Source: an uncultured Eubacteriales bacterium (lineage in GTDB: Bacteria; Bacillota; Clostridia; Lachnospirales; Lachnospiraceae). From it: a stretch of 64,000 nucleotides of DNA. The notes beneath the pieces are model-generated. The model ran no database searches and had not been told where the DNA came from. It saw only the letters and a program-made list of their open reading frames with translations. The stretch is from contig UQCD01000002.1 in NCBI GenBank assembly GCA_900539455.1, positions 124,001 through 188,000 of the forward strand, written 5' to 3'. Below are positions 27,473 to 35,985 of this stretch, in pieces. Numbering within the stretch: the first letter of the stretch is position 1; every line of letters begins with the position of its first letter. Position numbers and translations under genes: made by a program.

Positions 27473-27570
27473 TACAACTAACAAGACTGCCAGCTTTTAG
27501 GAAGATGAAGGTTCAAACTTTCTAGTTTTTCTATACACCTTCCTAAAGGCTGGCAGTTTTGTTAGTTGTA
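27473..27570 (+). repeat. long inverted repeat (32-bp stem) after purB, homologous to the one at 37489
   Basis: Arms at 27473-27504 and 27539-27570 pair over 32 bp with only two G-U type mismatches, around a 34-base loop. There is no clear T tract after the stem, so it is not a textbook terminator. Bases 27501-27516 (GAAGATGAAGGTTCAA) are identical to 37513-37528 in a second long hairpin after gltD, and the left arms also align (AACTAACAAGACTGCC against AACTGACAAGGCTACA). The two therefore look like copies of one repeat family. The 360-bp gap between purB and the next gene holds this element and a promoter near 27660. Confidence 0.75.
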
Positions 27571-27659
27571 CATATTGACAAATTTGTTCATTAAAAAGCT
27601 AGAGGAATACTAGAATAACTAAGAAGAATTAGGAAAAATCAAGAAAATAATAAAAATAT

Positions 27660-27688
27660 TTGCTAAATATGATAAGATGTTATATAAT
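27660..27688 (+). promoter_or_regulatory. sigma-A promoter for the SEC-C gene
   Basis: TTGCTA at 27660-27665 and consensus TATAAT at 27683-27688 are separated by 17 bp. The leader would be about 100 bases. Confidence 0.6.
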
Positions 27689-27792
27689 GAAATTTGATAT
27701 GTATTTTTGTGCCAAAAATTAGGAGCTTGCATAAAACTGATTTTTGAAAAATACAAAAAAGTATATGAGCATAAATGCAAAGGATGGAAAAT

Positions 27793-28320
27793 ATGAGTAA
27801 TAATGCAGAACAAAATTACACACTTCTTGAAACTTGGAGAGGATACGCTTACGGCGCAGCAAAGAGCCAGGCAGAATATGATAAATTCTGGGCAGGCTAC
27901 TTTACATTAGAACAGGGTATTTATGAAAAAATACTTGCTAATCCAGATGAAGTTGTTACAGGTACAGTTAAGGAATTAGCTGAAAAGTTCGATGTAGATT
28001 TATATATTATGGTAGGATTTTTAGATGGAATTAATGACAGCTTGAAAAATCCAAACCCAATAGAAGAGATGACAGAGGATACAGTTGTAAACTTAGGCTA
28101 TGATGTAGAGCTTTTATATAAGAATATGGTAGAGGCTAAGGCTGAATGGCTTTATACATTAGATGCTTGGAATACACTTATTCCAGACGAGGAAAGAAGA
28201 AAAGAATTATACAAAGAGCAGAAATCTTCTCATACAGTAGTAAAGGATAAGAAAATTGGAAGAAATGATCCATGTCCTTGCGGTAGTGGAAAGAAGTATA
28301 AATTCTGTTGTGGAAGATAG
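27793..28320 (+). CDS. SEC-C motif protein
   Basis: A 175-aa soluble protein. The last 22 residues are a SEC-C zinc motif (IGRNDPCPCGSGKKYKFCC), the same Cys-rich tail found at the end of SecA, with ligands CxC and CC. The rest is acidic and helical with no recognised domain. I place the start at the ATG at 27793 behind AAGG; ATGs at 27784 and 27775 are also in frame. Free-standing SEC-C proteins bind zinc and probably nucleic acid or protein partners, but their roles are mostly unknown. It stands alone between its own promoter and an AT-rich hairpin. Confidence 0.8.
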   Translation: MSNNAEQNYTLLETWRGYAYGAAKSQAEYDKFWAGYFTLEQGIYEKILANPDEVVTGTVKELAEKFDVDLYIMVGFLDGINDSLKNPNPIEEMTEDTVVNLGYDVELLYKNMVEAKAEWLYTLDAWNTLIPDEERRKELYKEQKSSHTVVKDKKIGRNDPCPCGSGKKYKFCCGR

Positions 28321-28345
28321 ATTTAATATATTTCTAAGAAAATAT

Positions 28346-28379
28346 AAGAATATTTACATATAAAGGAATAAATATTCTT
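28346..28379. repeat. AT-rich inverted repeat
   Basis: AAGAATATTTA (28346-28356) and TAAATATTCTT (28369-28379) form a perfect 11-bp dyad between the SEC-C gene and the lipid kinase gene. There is no T tract, so it is either a weak terminator or an operator. Confidence 0.5.
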
Positions 28380-28436
28380 ATATATAATATTAAATATTAT
28401 AAAAGACTATGTCCCCTTTTGTAGATAGGAGATATT

Positions 28437-29351
28437 ATGGATAAGAAATTATTATTTGTATATAATGCGAAATCAGGCAAAGCGAAGATAAGAGCGAAAC
28501 TTGCAGATATTATTGATACATTTATTAAGGCTGGATATAGAGTTGAAACATATCAGACACAGTGTCCTCAGGATGCGTCTAACAAGATTGCAAATGACGG
28601 AGAGGAATTTGATATGCTGGTATGCAGCGGCGGAGATGGCACTCTTAACGAGGTAGTAACAGGTGTTATGAAACTTGACCATAAGCCTGTTATTGGTTAT
28701 ATTCCTTCTGGCTCAACCAATGACTTTGGAAAAAGCATTGGTCTGTGTAAAGATATGGTTATGTCAGCAAATGTTGCTGTAAATGGTCAGATAACCAGTG
28801 TGGATATTGGTCAGTTTAATGATGATAAAAATTTTGTATATATAGCTGCATTCGGCATATTTACCGAGGTTTCGTATCAGACATCACAAAATATGAAAAA
28901 TGTATTAGGTCATCAGGCTTATATTATAGAGGGTATTAAAAGTCTGCCTTCTGTAAAGGCATATAAGATGAAGGTTGAGTACGAGAACGGTGTCTTTGAG
29001 GATGAATTTATATATGGTATGATTTCAAATTCAGAGTCGGCTGGAGGATTTAAGGGTATATCTGGAAAAGATGTAATCCTTGATGATGGATTGTATGAGG
29101 GAACATTTATTAGAAAACCAAAATCTCCACTTGAGCTGACATCGATTATTAATTGTCTATTAGCAGGAAATAATAAATGTGATGGAATTTATAGTTTTAA
29201 AACATCAAAAGTAAAAATAACAAGTGCAGAGCCTGTTTCATGGACTATTGACGGAGAATTTGGCGGAGAACATACAGAAGTCAACATTATTAATCATAAA
29301 AATGCTATTAATATAATGACAAATATACATAATAAAAAAGTTAAGGTATAA
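28437..29351 (+). CDS. diacylglycerol/lipid kinase family protein (YegS-like)
   Basis: ATP-dependent lipid kinase of the DAGK catalytic family, likely recycling diacylglycerol or phosphorylating another lipid at the membrane surface. The N-terminus has FVYNAKSGKA (residues 5-14), then the nucleotide site VCSGGDGTLNEVVTG near 61-75 and GYIPSGSTNDFGKS near 86-99. The length, 304 aa, is normal. The start follows TAGGAGAT. No neighbour points to a particular lipid. The family is certain but the substrate is inferred only. Confidence 0.88.
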   Translation: MDKKLLFVYNAKSGKAKIRAKLADIIDTFIKAGYRVETYQTQCPQDASNKIANDGEEFDMLVCSGGDGTLNEVVTGVMKLDHKPVIGYIPSGSTNDFGKSIGLCKDMVMSANVAVNGQITSVDIGQFNDDKNFVYIAAFGIFTEVSYQTSQNMKNVLGHQAYIIEGIKSLPSVKAYKMKVEYENGVFEDEFIYGMISNSESAGGFKGISGKDVILDDGLYEGTFIRKPKSPLELTSIINCLLAGNNKCDGIYSFKTSKVKITSAEPVSWTIDGEFGGEHTEVNIINHKNAINIMTNIHNKKVKV

Positions 29352-29511
29352 TTTGAACGCTAATTAGAAACAATAAAGATGTAATATGCTAGGCGTTTAC
29401 AGTCTAAAACATAGAGATTTGTAATTATATTGATGCTATGTGGTATTATAATACACTTTGATATAGAAAAATATTGGTAGTGAATTACTTGCTTTATAGA
29501 GAGGAAATATC

Positions 29512-30630
29512 ATGGAGAAAGAAAAATTCTTAGAACTCCTTAATGGTTTAGTAGAATTAGGAAACAGTAAAAAAGGCGTACTTGAGCTTACAGATATAGA
29601 TAAGGCACTTAAAGGGTATGAGCTTACTACTGAGGATATGGAAAAAATATATCAATATCTTGAAGAAAAGAAAATTGATGTATTAACAGTTATGGATGAT
29701 GTATTCACAGCAGACGATGACCTTTTAGAGCCAACTGATGATGATTTTGAAAGCGACGAAGAAAATGTAGACTTAGATGCTATTGATTTGCTCGAAGGTA
29801 TTGGCACAGAGGACCCTGTTAGAATGTATCTTAAGGAAATAGGTACAGTTCCGCTCTTAAGTACAGAAGAAGAAACTCGTCTGGCAAAGAGAAAGGAAGA
29901 GGGAGATCAGGTTGCTAAAGAAAGACTTATTGAAGCAAACCTGCGTCTTGTTGTAAGTATTGCAAAAAGATATACAGGTAGAGGAATGAGCTTCCTTGAT
30001 TTGGTACAGGAAGGAAACTTAGGTTTAATAAAGGGTGTTGAAAAGTTTGACTATAAAAAAGGTTACAAACTTAGCACTTATGCTACCTGGTGGATTCGTC
30101 AGTCAGTAACAAGAGCATTGGCAGATCAGGCTAGAACTATTCGTGTGCCTGTGCATATGGTTGAAACTATTAATAGAATGTCAAAAATGCAAAGAAAGCT
30201 TACCTTAGAGCTTGGCTATGAGCCATCTACAGCAGAGCTTGCAAGCGCTCTTGATATGTCAGAAGAAAAGGTTCTTGAAATTATGCAGATAGCCAGAGAG
30301 CCAGCTTCCCTGGAAACACCTATTGGTGAAGAGGATGATTCAAATCTTGGAGATTTTGTAGCTGATAATAATACAGTTACACCTGAACAAAACATTGAAT
30401 CTGTTATGCTCAGAGAGCATATAGATATTTTGCTTCAGGATTTAAAGGACAGAGAAAAGCAGGTTATTGTGCTTAGATTTGGCCTTGAAGATGGTCACCC
30501 AAGAACGCTTGAAGAGGTGGGCAAGGAGTTTAATGTTACAAGAGAAAGAATACGACAAATCGAAGCAAAAGCATTAAGAAAGCTTAGAAATCCAGTTAGA
30601 AGTAAAAAAATCAAGGATTTCTTGATGTAA
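29512..30630 (+). CDS. rpoD: RNA polymerase primary sigma factor (sigma-A/RpoD)
   Basis: The housekeeping sigma factor. A short region 1.1 and an acidic stretch precede region 1.2 (DPVRMYLKEIGTVPLLS, about 103-119). Regions 2.3-2.4 read YKLSTYATWWIRQSVTRA, with TIRVPVHM beginning region 3, and region 4.2 reads TLEEVGKEFNVTRERIRQIE. All are nearly consensus for group 1 sigma factors, and the 372-aa length fits Firmicute SigA. GAGAGGAAATATC precedes the ATG. In many relatives dnaG sits directly upstream; here the upstream gene is a lipid kinase, 160 bp away. Confidence 0.95.
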   Translation: MEKEKFLELLNGLVELGNSKKGVLELTDIDKALKGYELTTEDMEKIYQYLEEKKIDVLTVMDDVFTADDDLLEPTDDDFESDEENVDLDAIDLLEGIGTEDPVRMYLKEIGTVPLLSTEEETRLAKRKEEGDQVAKERLIEANLRLVVSIAKRYTGRGMSFLDLVQEGNLGLIKGVEKFDYKKGYKLSTYATWWIRQSVTRALADQARTIRVPVHMVETINRMSKMQRKLTLELGYEPSTAELASALDMSEEKVLEIMQIAREPASLETPIGEEDDSNLGDFVADNNTVTPEQNIESVMLREHIDILLQDLKDREKQVIVLRFGLEDGHPRTLEEVGKEFNVTRERIRQIEAKALRKLRNPVRSKKIKDFLM

Positions 30631-30689
30631 TTATTGGTTTGAAGAAAAGCTTAGTTTAAAATCGAAATATTACTTTAGCGGTGAATTAT

Positions 30690-31046
30690 ATGAAGGAACG
30701 AATTTTAGGATACAGAAAAAAAATTGACCAGTTACTGGAAGACGACCAAAAGGATATTGATTGGAATAAAGTGTTAGAGGAGCATCTTGTACAGGTTGGA
30801 TTTTTCCAGCATGAGCGGTTTGTTCATTTATTAGTTACAGTAACCTTTGCTTTAATGGAGATTATTTCCGTAGCAATGTTTCTAATGACTGAAAATATAA
30901 CAGTTATTGCTTTGAGTATAGGCTTTTTTGTTCTGTTAGTTCCCTATATATCACATTACTATTTGTTGGAGAACGAAACTCAAAAAATGTATACTCAGTA
31001 TGATAAAATTTTAGAAAAAATCAAATTATCGAAAAAAGGTAGTTGA
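30690..31046 (+). CDS. small hypothetical membrane protein
   Basis: A 118-aa protein with two adjacent membrane spans (about residues 45-67 and 70-92) between charged helical ends; both ends should be cytoplasmic. I do not recognise a domain. I place the start at the ATG at 30690; an in-frame GTG nine bases earlier is possible, and the ribosome site (AGCGGTG) is poor either way. It follows rpoD by 59 bp with no terminator between, so it is probably co-transcribed with the sigma factor gene. A strong terminator follows it. Confidence 0.65.
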   Translation: MKERILGYRKKIDQLLEDDQKDIDWNKVLEEHLVQVGFFQHERFVHLLVTVTFALMEIISVAMFLMTENITVIALSIGFFVLLVPYISHYYLLENETQKMYTQYDKILEKIKLSKKGS

Positions 31047-31121
31047 TAAATTTCAATAAGTTGTGTATAATGGCTGAGTGAGATTTGAAAAGTTAATATT
31101 TAGATATTGAATTTATATGAC

Positions 31122-31173
31122 AAAGGCGTCAGAAAAGTTACTACATTAGTAGGCTTTTTTGACGCCTTTTTTT
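31122..31173 (+). terminator. intrinsic terminator of the rpoD unit
   Basis: AAAGGCGTCA plus AAAAG pairs with CTTTT plus TGACGCCTTT around a loop of about 14 bases, followed by seven T residues. Confidence 0.92.
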
Positions 31174-31177
31174 GATA

Positions 31178-31440
31178 AATTAACAGATAATTTTAATAAT
31201 AGTTTATAAAAAAACAATATTATTAGCTTATCCGATATAAATTTACCAGCATTAATAGATTTAATAGAAAAATTAGCTTAACATTTTATTTGTGAGGATA
31301 AAGTAAAATTGTCAATACAATTTCTATACAAAAAATCAATTAACAGATTATCTGACAATTACTACGAAGGTCTGCATATACAAATAAAATCCCATTATAT
31401 CTCGAAAAATTGAAAACACACAAAGAAAGGAAACACACAT
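31178..31440 (+). promoter_or_regulatory. gltB upstream region with repeated AATTAACAGATWAT box
   Basis: This 394-bp gap between genes holds the rpoD-unit terminator and then about 260 bp of AT-rich DNA. A 14-bp box occurs twice with one mismatch, AATTAACAGATAAT at 31178-31191 and AATTAACAGATTAT at 31338-31351. The second copy is part of the dyad CAGATTATCTG (31344-31354). These are candidate operator sites for control of glutamate synthase. I could not place a convincing -35/-10 pair, and no gltC-like regulator gene is adjacent. Confidence 0.4.
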
Positions 31441-34400
31441 ATGCTTAAGCCAGTAAACGGATTATATGATGAAAGTTTTGAGCATGACAACTGCGGTATC
31501 GGTGCGGTAGTAAACATTAAAGGTATTAAATCGCATAGCACAGTAGCCAATGCTTTAAAAATTGTTGAAAACCTTGAACACAGAGCAGGTAAGGATGCAG
31601 AGGGTAAAACTGGAGATGGTGTAGGTATTCTTTTGCAAATATCACACAAGTTCTTTGAAAAGGCAGTTAAACCTTTAGGAATTTCATTAGGAAATGAGAG
31701 AGAATATGGTATAGGTATGTTTTTCTTCCCTCAAGATGAATTAAAAAGAAATCAGGCTAAGAAAATGCTTGAGATTATTGTTGAGAAGGAAGGCCTTAAA
31801 TTCTTAGGTTGGAGAGAGGTTCCAACGAATCCTAAGGTACTTGGCAGCAAAGCTGTGGAGTGTATGCCTTGCATATTACAGGCATTTATTAAAAGACCGG
31901 CTCAGGTTAAAGAGGGCCTGGATTTTGATAGAAGATTATATGTAGTCAGAAGAGTTTTTGAACAAAGTATTGAGGATGATACCTATGTTGTATCAATGTC
32001 AAGCAGAACAATAGTATACAAGGGTATGTTTCTTGTAGACCAGCTTAGAACCTTCTTTATGGATTTGCAGGATGAAAGCTACGAATCAGCTATTGCACTT
32101 GTTCATTCTCGTTTTAGTACAAACACGACACCAAGCTGGAGAAGAGCACATCCAAACAGACTTCTTGTTCATAACGGAGAAATTAATACTATCCGTGGTA
32201 ATGCAGATAAAATGCTTGCCAGAGAAGAAAATATGGCAACCAGATATTTTGCACATGAAATGCACAAGGTACTTCCGGTTGTTAATACAGAAGGCTCAGA
32301 TTCAGCAATGCTTGATAATACATTGGAATTTTTAGTAATGAGTGGTATGCCATTACCACTTGCTGTAATGATTACTATTCCAGAGCCTTGGGATAATAAC
32401 AATACAATGAGCCAGAAAAAAAAGGACTTTTATCAGTATTATGCAACAATGATGGAGCCATGGGATGGACCGGCATCTATTCTTTTCTCTGATGGTGACA
32501 TAATGGGTGCAGTACTGGATAGAAACGGACTTCGTCCTTCAAGATATTATATTACTACAGATGATACACTTGTTCTTTCCTCAGAGGTTGGTGTTTTAGA
32601 TATAGAGCCTTCAAAAATTGTAGTTAAAGAAAGACTTAGACCAGGTAAAATGCTTCTGGTAGATACAGTTTTAGGCAGAGTGATTGATGATGAAGAAATA
32701 AAAGAAAAATATGCTGGCAGTAACCCATATGGTGAATGGCTTGATAACAATCTTGTTACCTTAAAGGATTTAAAAATTCCTAACAAGAGAGTTGAAGTTT
32801 ATACAAAGGAAGAAAGACAAAGAATTCAAAAGGCATTTGGCTATACTTACGAGGAGTTAAAAACCTCAATTCTTCCAATGGCAGAAAATGGAACAGAACA
32901 GATTGCAGCTATGGGTGCAGATTCACCACTTGCTGTTTTATCAAATAAGCATCAGCCATTGTTTAATTATTTTAAACAGTTATTTGCACAGGTTACAAAT
33001 CCACCAATCGATGCTATCAGAGAGGAAGTTGTTACATCTACAACAGTATACATTGGTGAGGATGGCAACATTCTTGAGGAGAAGCCTGAAAACTGCAGAG
33101 TATTAAAGGTAAACAACCCAATACTTACAAATACAGACCTTTTAAAGATTAAGCATATGAATGTACCGGGCTTTAAGGTTGCAGTGCTTCCAATTATTTA
33201 TTATAGAAATACATCCCTAAAGAAAGCACTGGAGCATTTATTCCTGGAGGCTGACAGAGCACACAGAGATGGAGCAAATATTCTTATTCTTTCAGATAGA
33301 GGGGTAGATGAAAACCATGTGGCTATTCCTTCTTTACTTGCAGTATCGGCTGTACATCAGCACTTAGTTACTACAAAGAAAAGAACCTCACTTGCAATTA
33401 TTCTTGAAAGTGCAGAGCCAAGAGAGGTGCATCATTTTGCTACACTTTTAGGCTATGGTGCTTGTGCAGTTAATCCATATCTTGCACAGGAAACTATTGA
33501 ACAGCTTATAGATTCAAATATGCTTGATAAAGATTATTATGCAGCAGTTGATGATTATAACTCAGCTATTATTCACGGTATTGTAAAAATTGCTTCAAAA
33601 ATGGGTATTTCAACAATACAGTCATATCAAGGCTCACAGATATTTGAGGCTATTGGTATTGACAAGAATGTAATAGATACTTACTTTACAAATACAGTCA
33701 GCAGAGTTGGAGGAATTTCCTTAAAGGATATAGAGGACGATATTAATGCGCTTCATTCGGCAGCTTTTGACCCACTTGGTCTGGGTGTTGATTTGACACT
33801 GGAAAGTGCAGGCAGCCATAAATTTAGAAGTGGCAAGGAGGAGCATTTATATAATCCAAAGACAATTCACCTTTTACAAGAGGCAACCAGAACAGGTAAT
33901 TATGATATGTTCAAGGAATACACAAAGTGTATTAATGAAGAGGTTGGCACTATAAACCTGCGTGGACTTATGGATTTCAATTTTCCAAAGAAGGGTATTC
34001 CTATTAATGAAGTTGAAAGTGTTGATTCTATTGTACAAAGATTTAAGACAGGTGCTATGTCATATGGTTCAATTTCACAGGAAGCCCATGAAACAATGGC
34101 TATTGCAATGAATATGATTCATGGTAAGTCAAATTCGGGTGAAGGTGGAGAAAGCATTGAAAGATTGACAATAGGCAAGGACGGACTTAACAGATGTTCA
34201 GCAATTAAACAGGTTGCTTCAGGACGATTTGGTGTTACCTCAAGATATTTAGTAAGTGCTAAAGAAATCCAGATTAAGATGGCACAGGGTGCTAAGCCGG
34301 GTGAAGGTGGTCACTTACCAGGCAAGAAGGTGTATCCATGGATTGCTAAAACAAGACATTCAACACCGGGTGTAAGTCTTATTTCGCCTCCACCACATCA

Positions 34401-35970
34401 TGATATATATTCAATCGAGGATTTGGCACAGCTTATTTACGACCTTAAGAATGCAAATAAGGCTGCAAGAATTTCAGTGAAATTAGTATCAGAAGCAGGT
34501 GTTGGTACTGTTGCAGCAGGTGTTGCAAAGGCAGGCGCCGGAGTAATTCTTATTTCTGGCTATGATGGTGGTACAGGTGCAGCTCCAAGAAATTCAATAT
34601 ATAATGCAGGACTTCCATGGGAGTTAGGCTTGGCAGAGGCACATCAGACACTTATTATGAATGACCTTAGAAATAAGGTTGTCCTTGAAACAGACGGAAA
34701 GCTTATGAGTGGCAGAGATGTTCTTATTGCAGCATTACTTGGCGCAGAGGAATATGGATTCGCTACAGCTCCACTTGTAACTATGGGCTGCGTTATGATG
34801 AGAGTATGTAATCTTGATACCTGCCCGGTTGGCGTGGCAACGCAAAATCCTGAACTTAGAAAGAGATTTACAGGTAAGCCGGAATATATTGTAAACTTTA
34901 TGAAGTTTATTGCCCAAGAGCTTAGAGAATATATGGCAAGACTTGGAATTAAAACAGTTGATGACCTTGTAGGCCGTTCTGATTTACTTAAAATGAAAGA
35001 AGATATTAAGTGTCAGAGAGGCGAAAGCGTTGATTTATCTAACATTCTTAGCACAGAATTCTGTAGGGAAAAGATTAGATACAACGAAAAGAAGTTATAT
35101 GACTTCCAGCTTGAAAAGACAGTTGATGAAAAAATTCTTATTAAGCAGTTTGGCAAGGCATTAGAGGAGGGAACAAAGAAGAGCATAGAAATAGATGTAA
35201 CAAATACAGACCGTTCACTTGGTACAATGTTTGGTTCTGAGATTACTAAGAAGTATCCAGAGGGCTTGGAAGAAGATACCTTTATGGTTAGATGTAATGG
35301 TAGTGGTGGACAAAGCTTTGGTGCATTTATTCCAAAGGGTCTTACATTGGAATTAGTAGGCGACAGTAATGACTACTTTGGTAAGGGACTTTCAGGAGGA
35401 AAACTTATTGTTTACCCACAGCAGTCAGTTACCTTTAAGAAGGATGAAAACATTATTATCGGTAATGTAGCTTTATATGGTGCAACCAGTGGTAAGGCAT
35501 ATATTAATGGTGTAGCCGGCGAAAGATTTTGCGTTCGTAATTCAGGTGCTACAGCAGTTGTTGAAGGTGTTGGAGAACATGGCTGTGAATATATGACAGG
35601 TGGCCGTGTAGTTGTACTTGGCAGCGTAGGTAAAAACTTTGCTGCTGGTATGAGTGGTGGTGTTGCATATGTTTTAGATGAGGACAGTTCACTTTACACA
35701 AAGCTTAATAAGCAGTTAGTATCTTCCAGGGAAGTTACAGATAAATATGATGTTTTAGAGCTTAAGGAAATGATTCAGGAGCATGTAGCATATACAAATT
35801 CTGAAAAGGGTAAGATGATTCTTGATAACTTTAGCGAATATCTTCCAAAGTTTAAGAAGATTATTCCTCATGATTATGAGAATATGTTAAAAGCTATTGT
35901 TCAAATGGAAGAAAAGGGATTAAGCAGCGAACAGGCACAGATTGAAGCATTTTATTCTATTACAAAATAA
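31441..35970 (+). CDS. gltB: glutamate synthase large subunit
   Basis: Makes two glutamates from 2-oxoglutarate and glutamine, the main ammonium assimilation step. Domains in order: class II glutamine amidotransferase with catalytic Cys18 (DNCGIGAVV, after a short propeptide), a central domain, the FMN/synthase domain with GYDGGTGAAPRNS and the 3Fe-4S cysteines in GCVMMRVCNLDTCPVG, and a C-terminal GXGXG beta-helix. At 1509 aa it is full length. The start follows AAAGAAAGGAAA. gltD follows 15 bp downstream. It is likely NADPH-dependent with GltD. Confidence 0.97.
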   Translation: MLKPVNGLYDESFEHDNCGIGAVVNIKGIKSHSTVANALKIVENLEHRAGKDAEGKTGDGVGILLQISHKFFEKAVKPLGISLGNEREYGIGMFFFPQDELKRNQAKKMLEIIVEKEGLKFLGWREVPTNPKVLGSKAVECMPCILQAFIKRPAQVKEGLDFDRRLYVVRRVFEQSIEDDTYVVSMSSRTIVYKGMFLVDQLRTFFMDLQDESYESAIALVHSRFSTNTTPSWRRAHPNRLLVHNGEINTIRGNADKMLAREENMATRYFAHEMHKVLPVVNTEGSDSAMLDNTLEFLVMSGMPLPLAVMITIPEPWDNNNTMSQKKKDFYQYYATMMEPWDGPASILFSDGDIMGAVLDRNGLRPSRYYITTDDTLVLSSEVGVLDIEPSKIVVKERLRPGKMLLVDTVLGRVIDDEEIKEKYAGSNPYGEWLDNNLVTLKDLKIPNKRVEVYTKEERQRIQKAFGYTYEELKTSILPMAENGTEQIAAMGADSPLAVLSNKHQPLFNYFKQLFAQVTNPPIDAIREEVVTSTTVYIGEDGNILEEKPENCRVLKVNNPILTNTDLLKIKHMNVPGFKVAVLPIIYYRNTSLKKALEHLFLEADRAHRDGANILILSDRGVDENHVAIPSLLAVSAVHQHLVTTKKRTSLAIILESAEPREVHHFATLLGYGACAVNPYLAQETIEQLIDSNMLDKDYYAAVDDYNSAIIHGIVKIASKMGISTIQSYQGSQIFEAIGIDKNVIDTYFTNTVSRVGGISLKDIEDDINALHSAAFDPLGLGVDLTLESAGSHKFRSGKEEHLYNPKTIHLLQEATRTGNYDMFKEYTKCINEEVGTINLRGLMDFNFPKKGIPINEVESVDSIVQRFKTGAMSYGSISQEAHETMAIAMNMIHGKSNSGEGGESIERLTIGKDGLNRCSAIKQVASGRFGVTSRYLVSAKEIQIKMAQGAKPGEGGHLPGKKVYPWIAKTRHSTPGVSLISPPPHHDIYSIEDLAQLIYDLKNANKAARISVKLVSEAGVGTVAAGVAKAGAGVILISGYDGGTGAAPRNSIYNAGLPWELGLAEAHQTLIMNDLRNKVVLETDGKLMSGRDVLIAALLGAEEYGFATAPLVTMGCVMMRVCNLDTCPVGVATQNPELRKRFTGKPEYIVNFMKFIAQELREYMARLGIKTVDDLVGRSDLLKMKEDIKCQRGESVDLSNILSTEFCREKIRYNEKKLYDFQLEKTVDEKILIKQFGKALEEGTKKSIEIDVTNTDRSLGTMFGSEITKKYPEGLEEDTFMVRCNGSGGQSFGAFIPKGLTLELVGDSNDYFGKGLSGGKLIVYPQQSVTFKKDENIIIGNVALYGATSGKAYINGVAGERFCVRNSGATAVVEGVGEHGCEYMTGGRVVVLGSVGKNFAAGMSGGVAYVLDEDSSLYTKLNKQLVSSREVTDKYDVLELKEMIQEHVAYTNSEKGKMILDNFSEYLPKFKKIIPHDYENMLKAIVQMEEKGLSSEQAQIEAFYSITK

Positions 35971-35985
35971 AGGAGGACTGAAAAA

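Noticed and set aside
27473..27570. Ordinary intrinsic terminator after purB
   Set aside because: The stem is far longer than usual, the loop is 34 bases, and no T tract follows; it is recorded as a repeat instead, though termination cannot be excluded.
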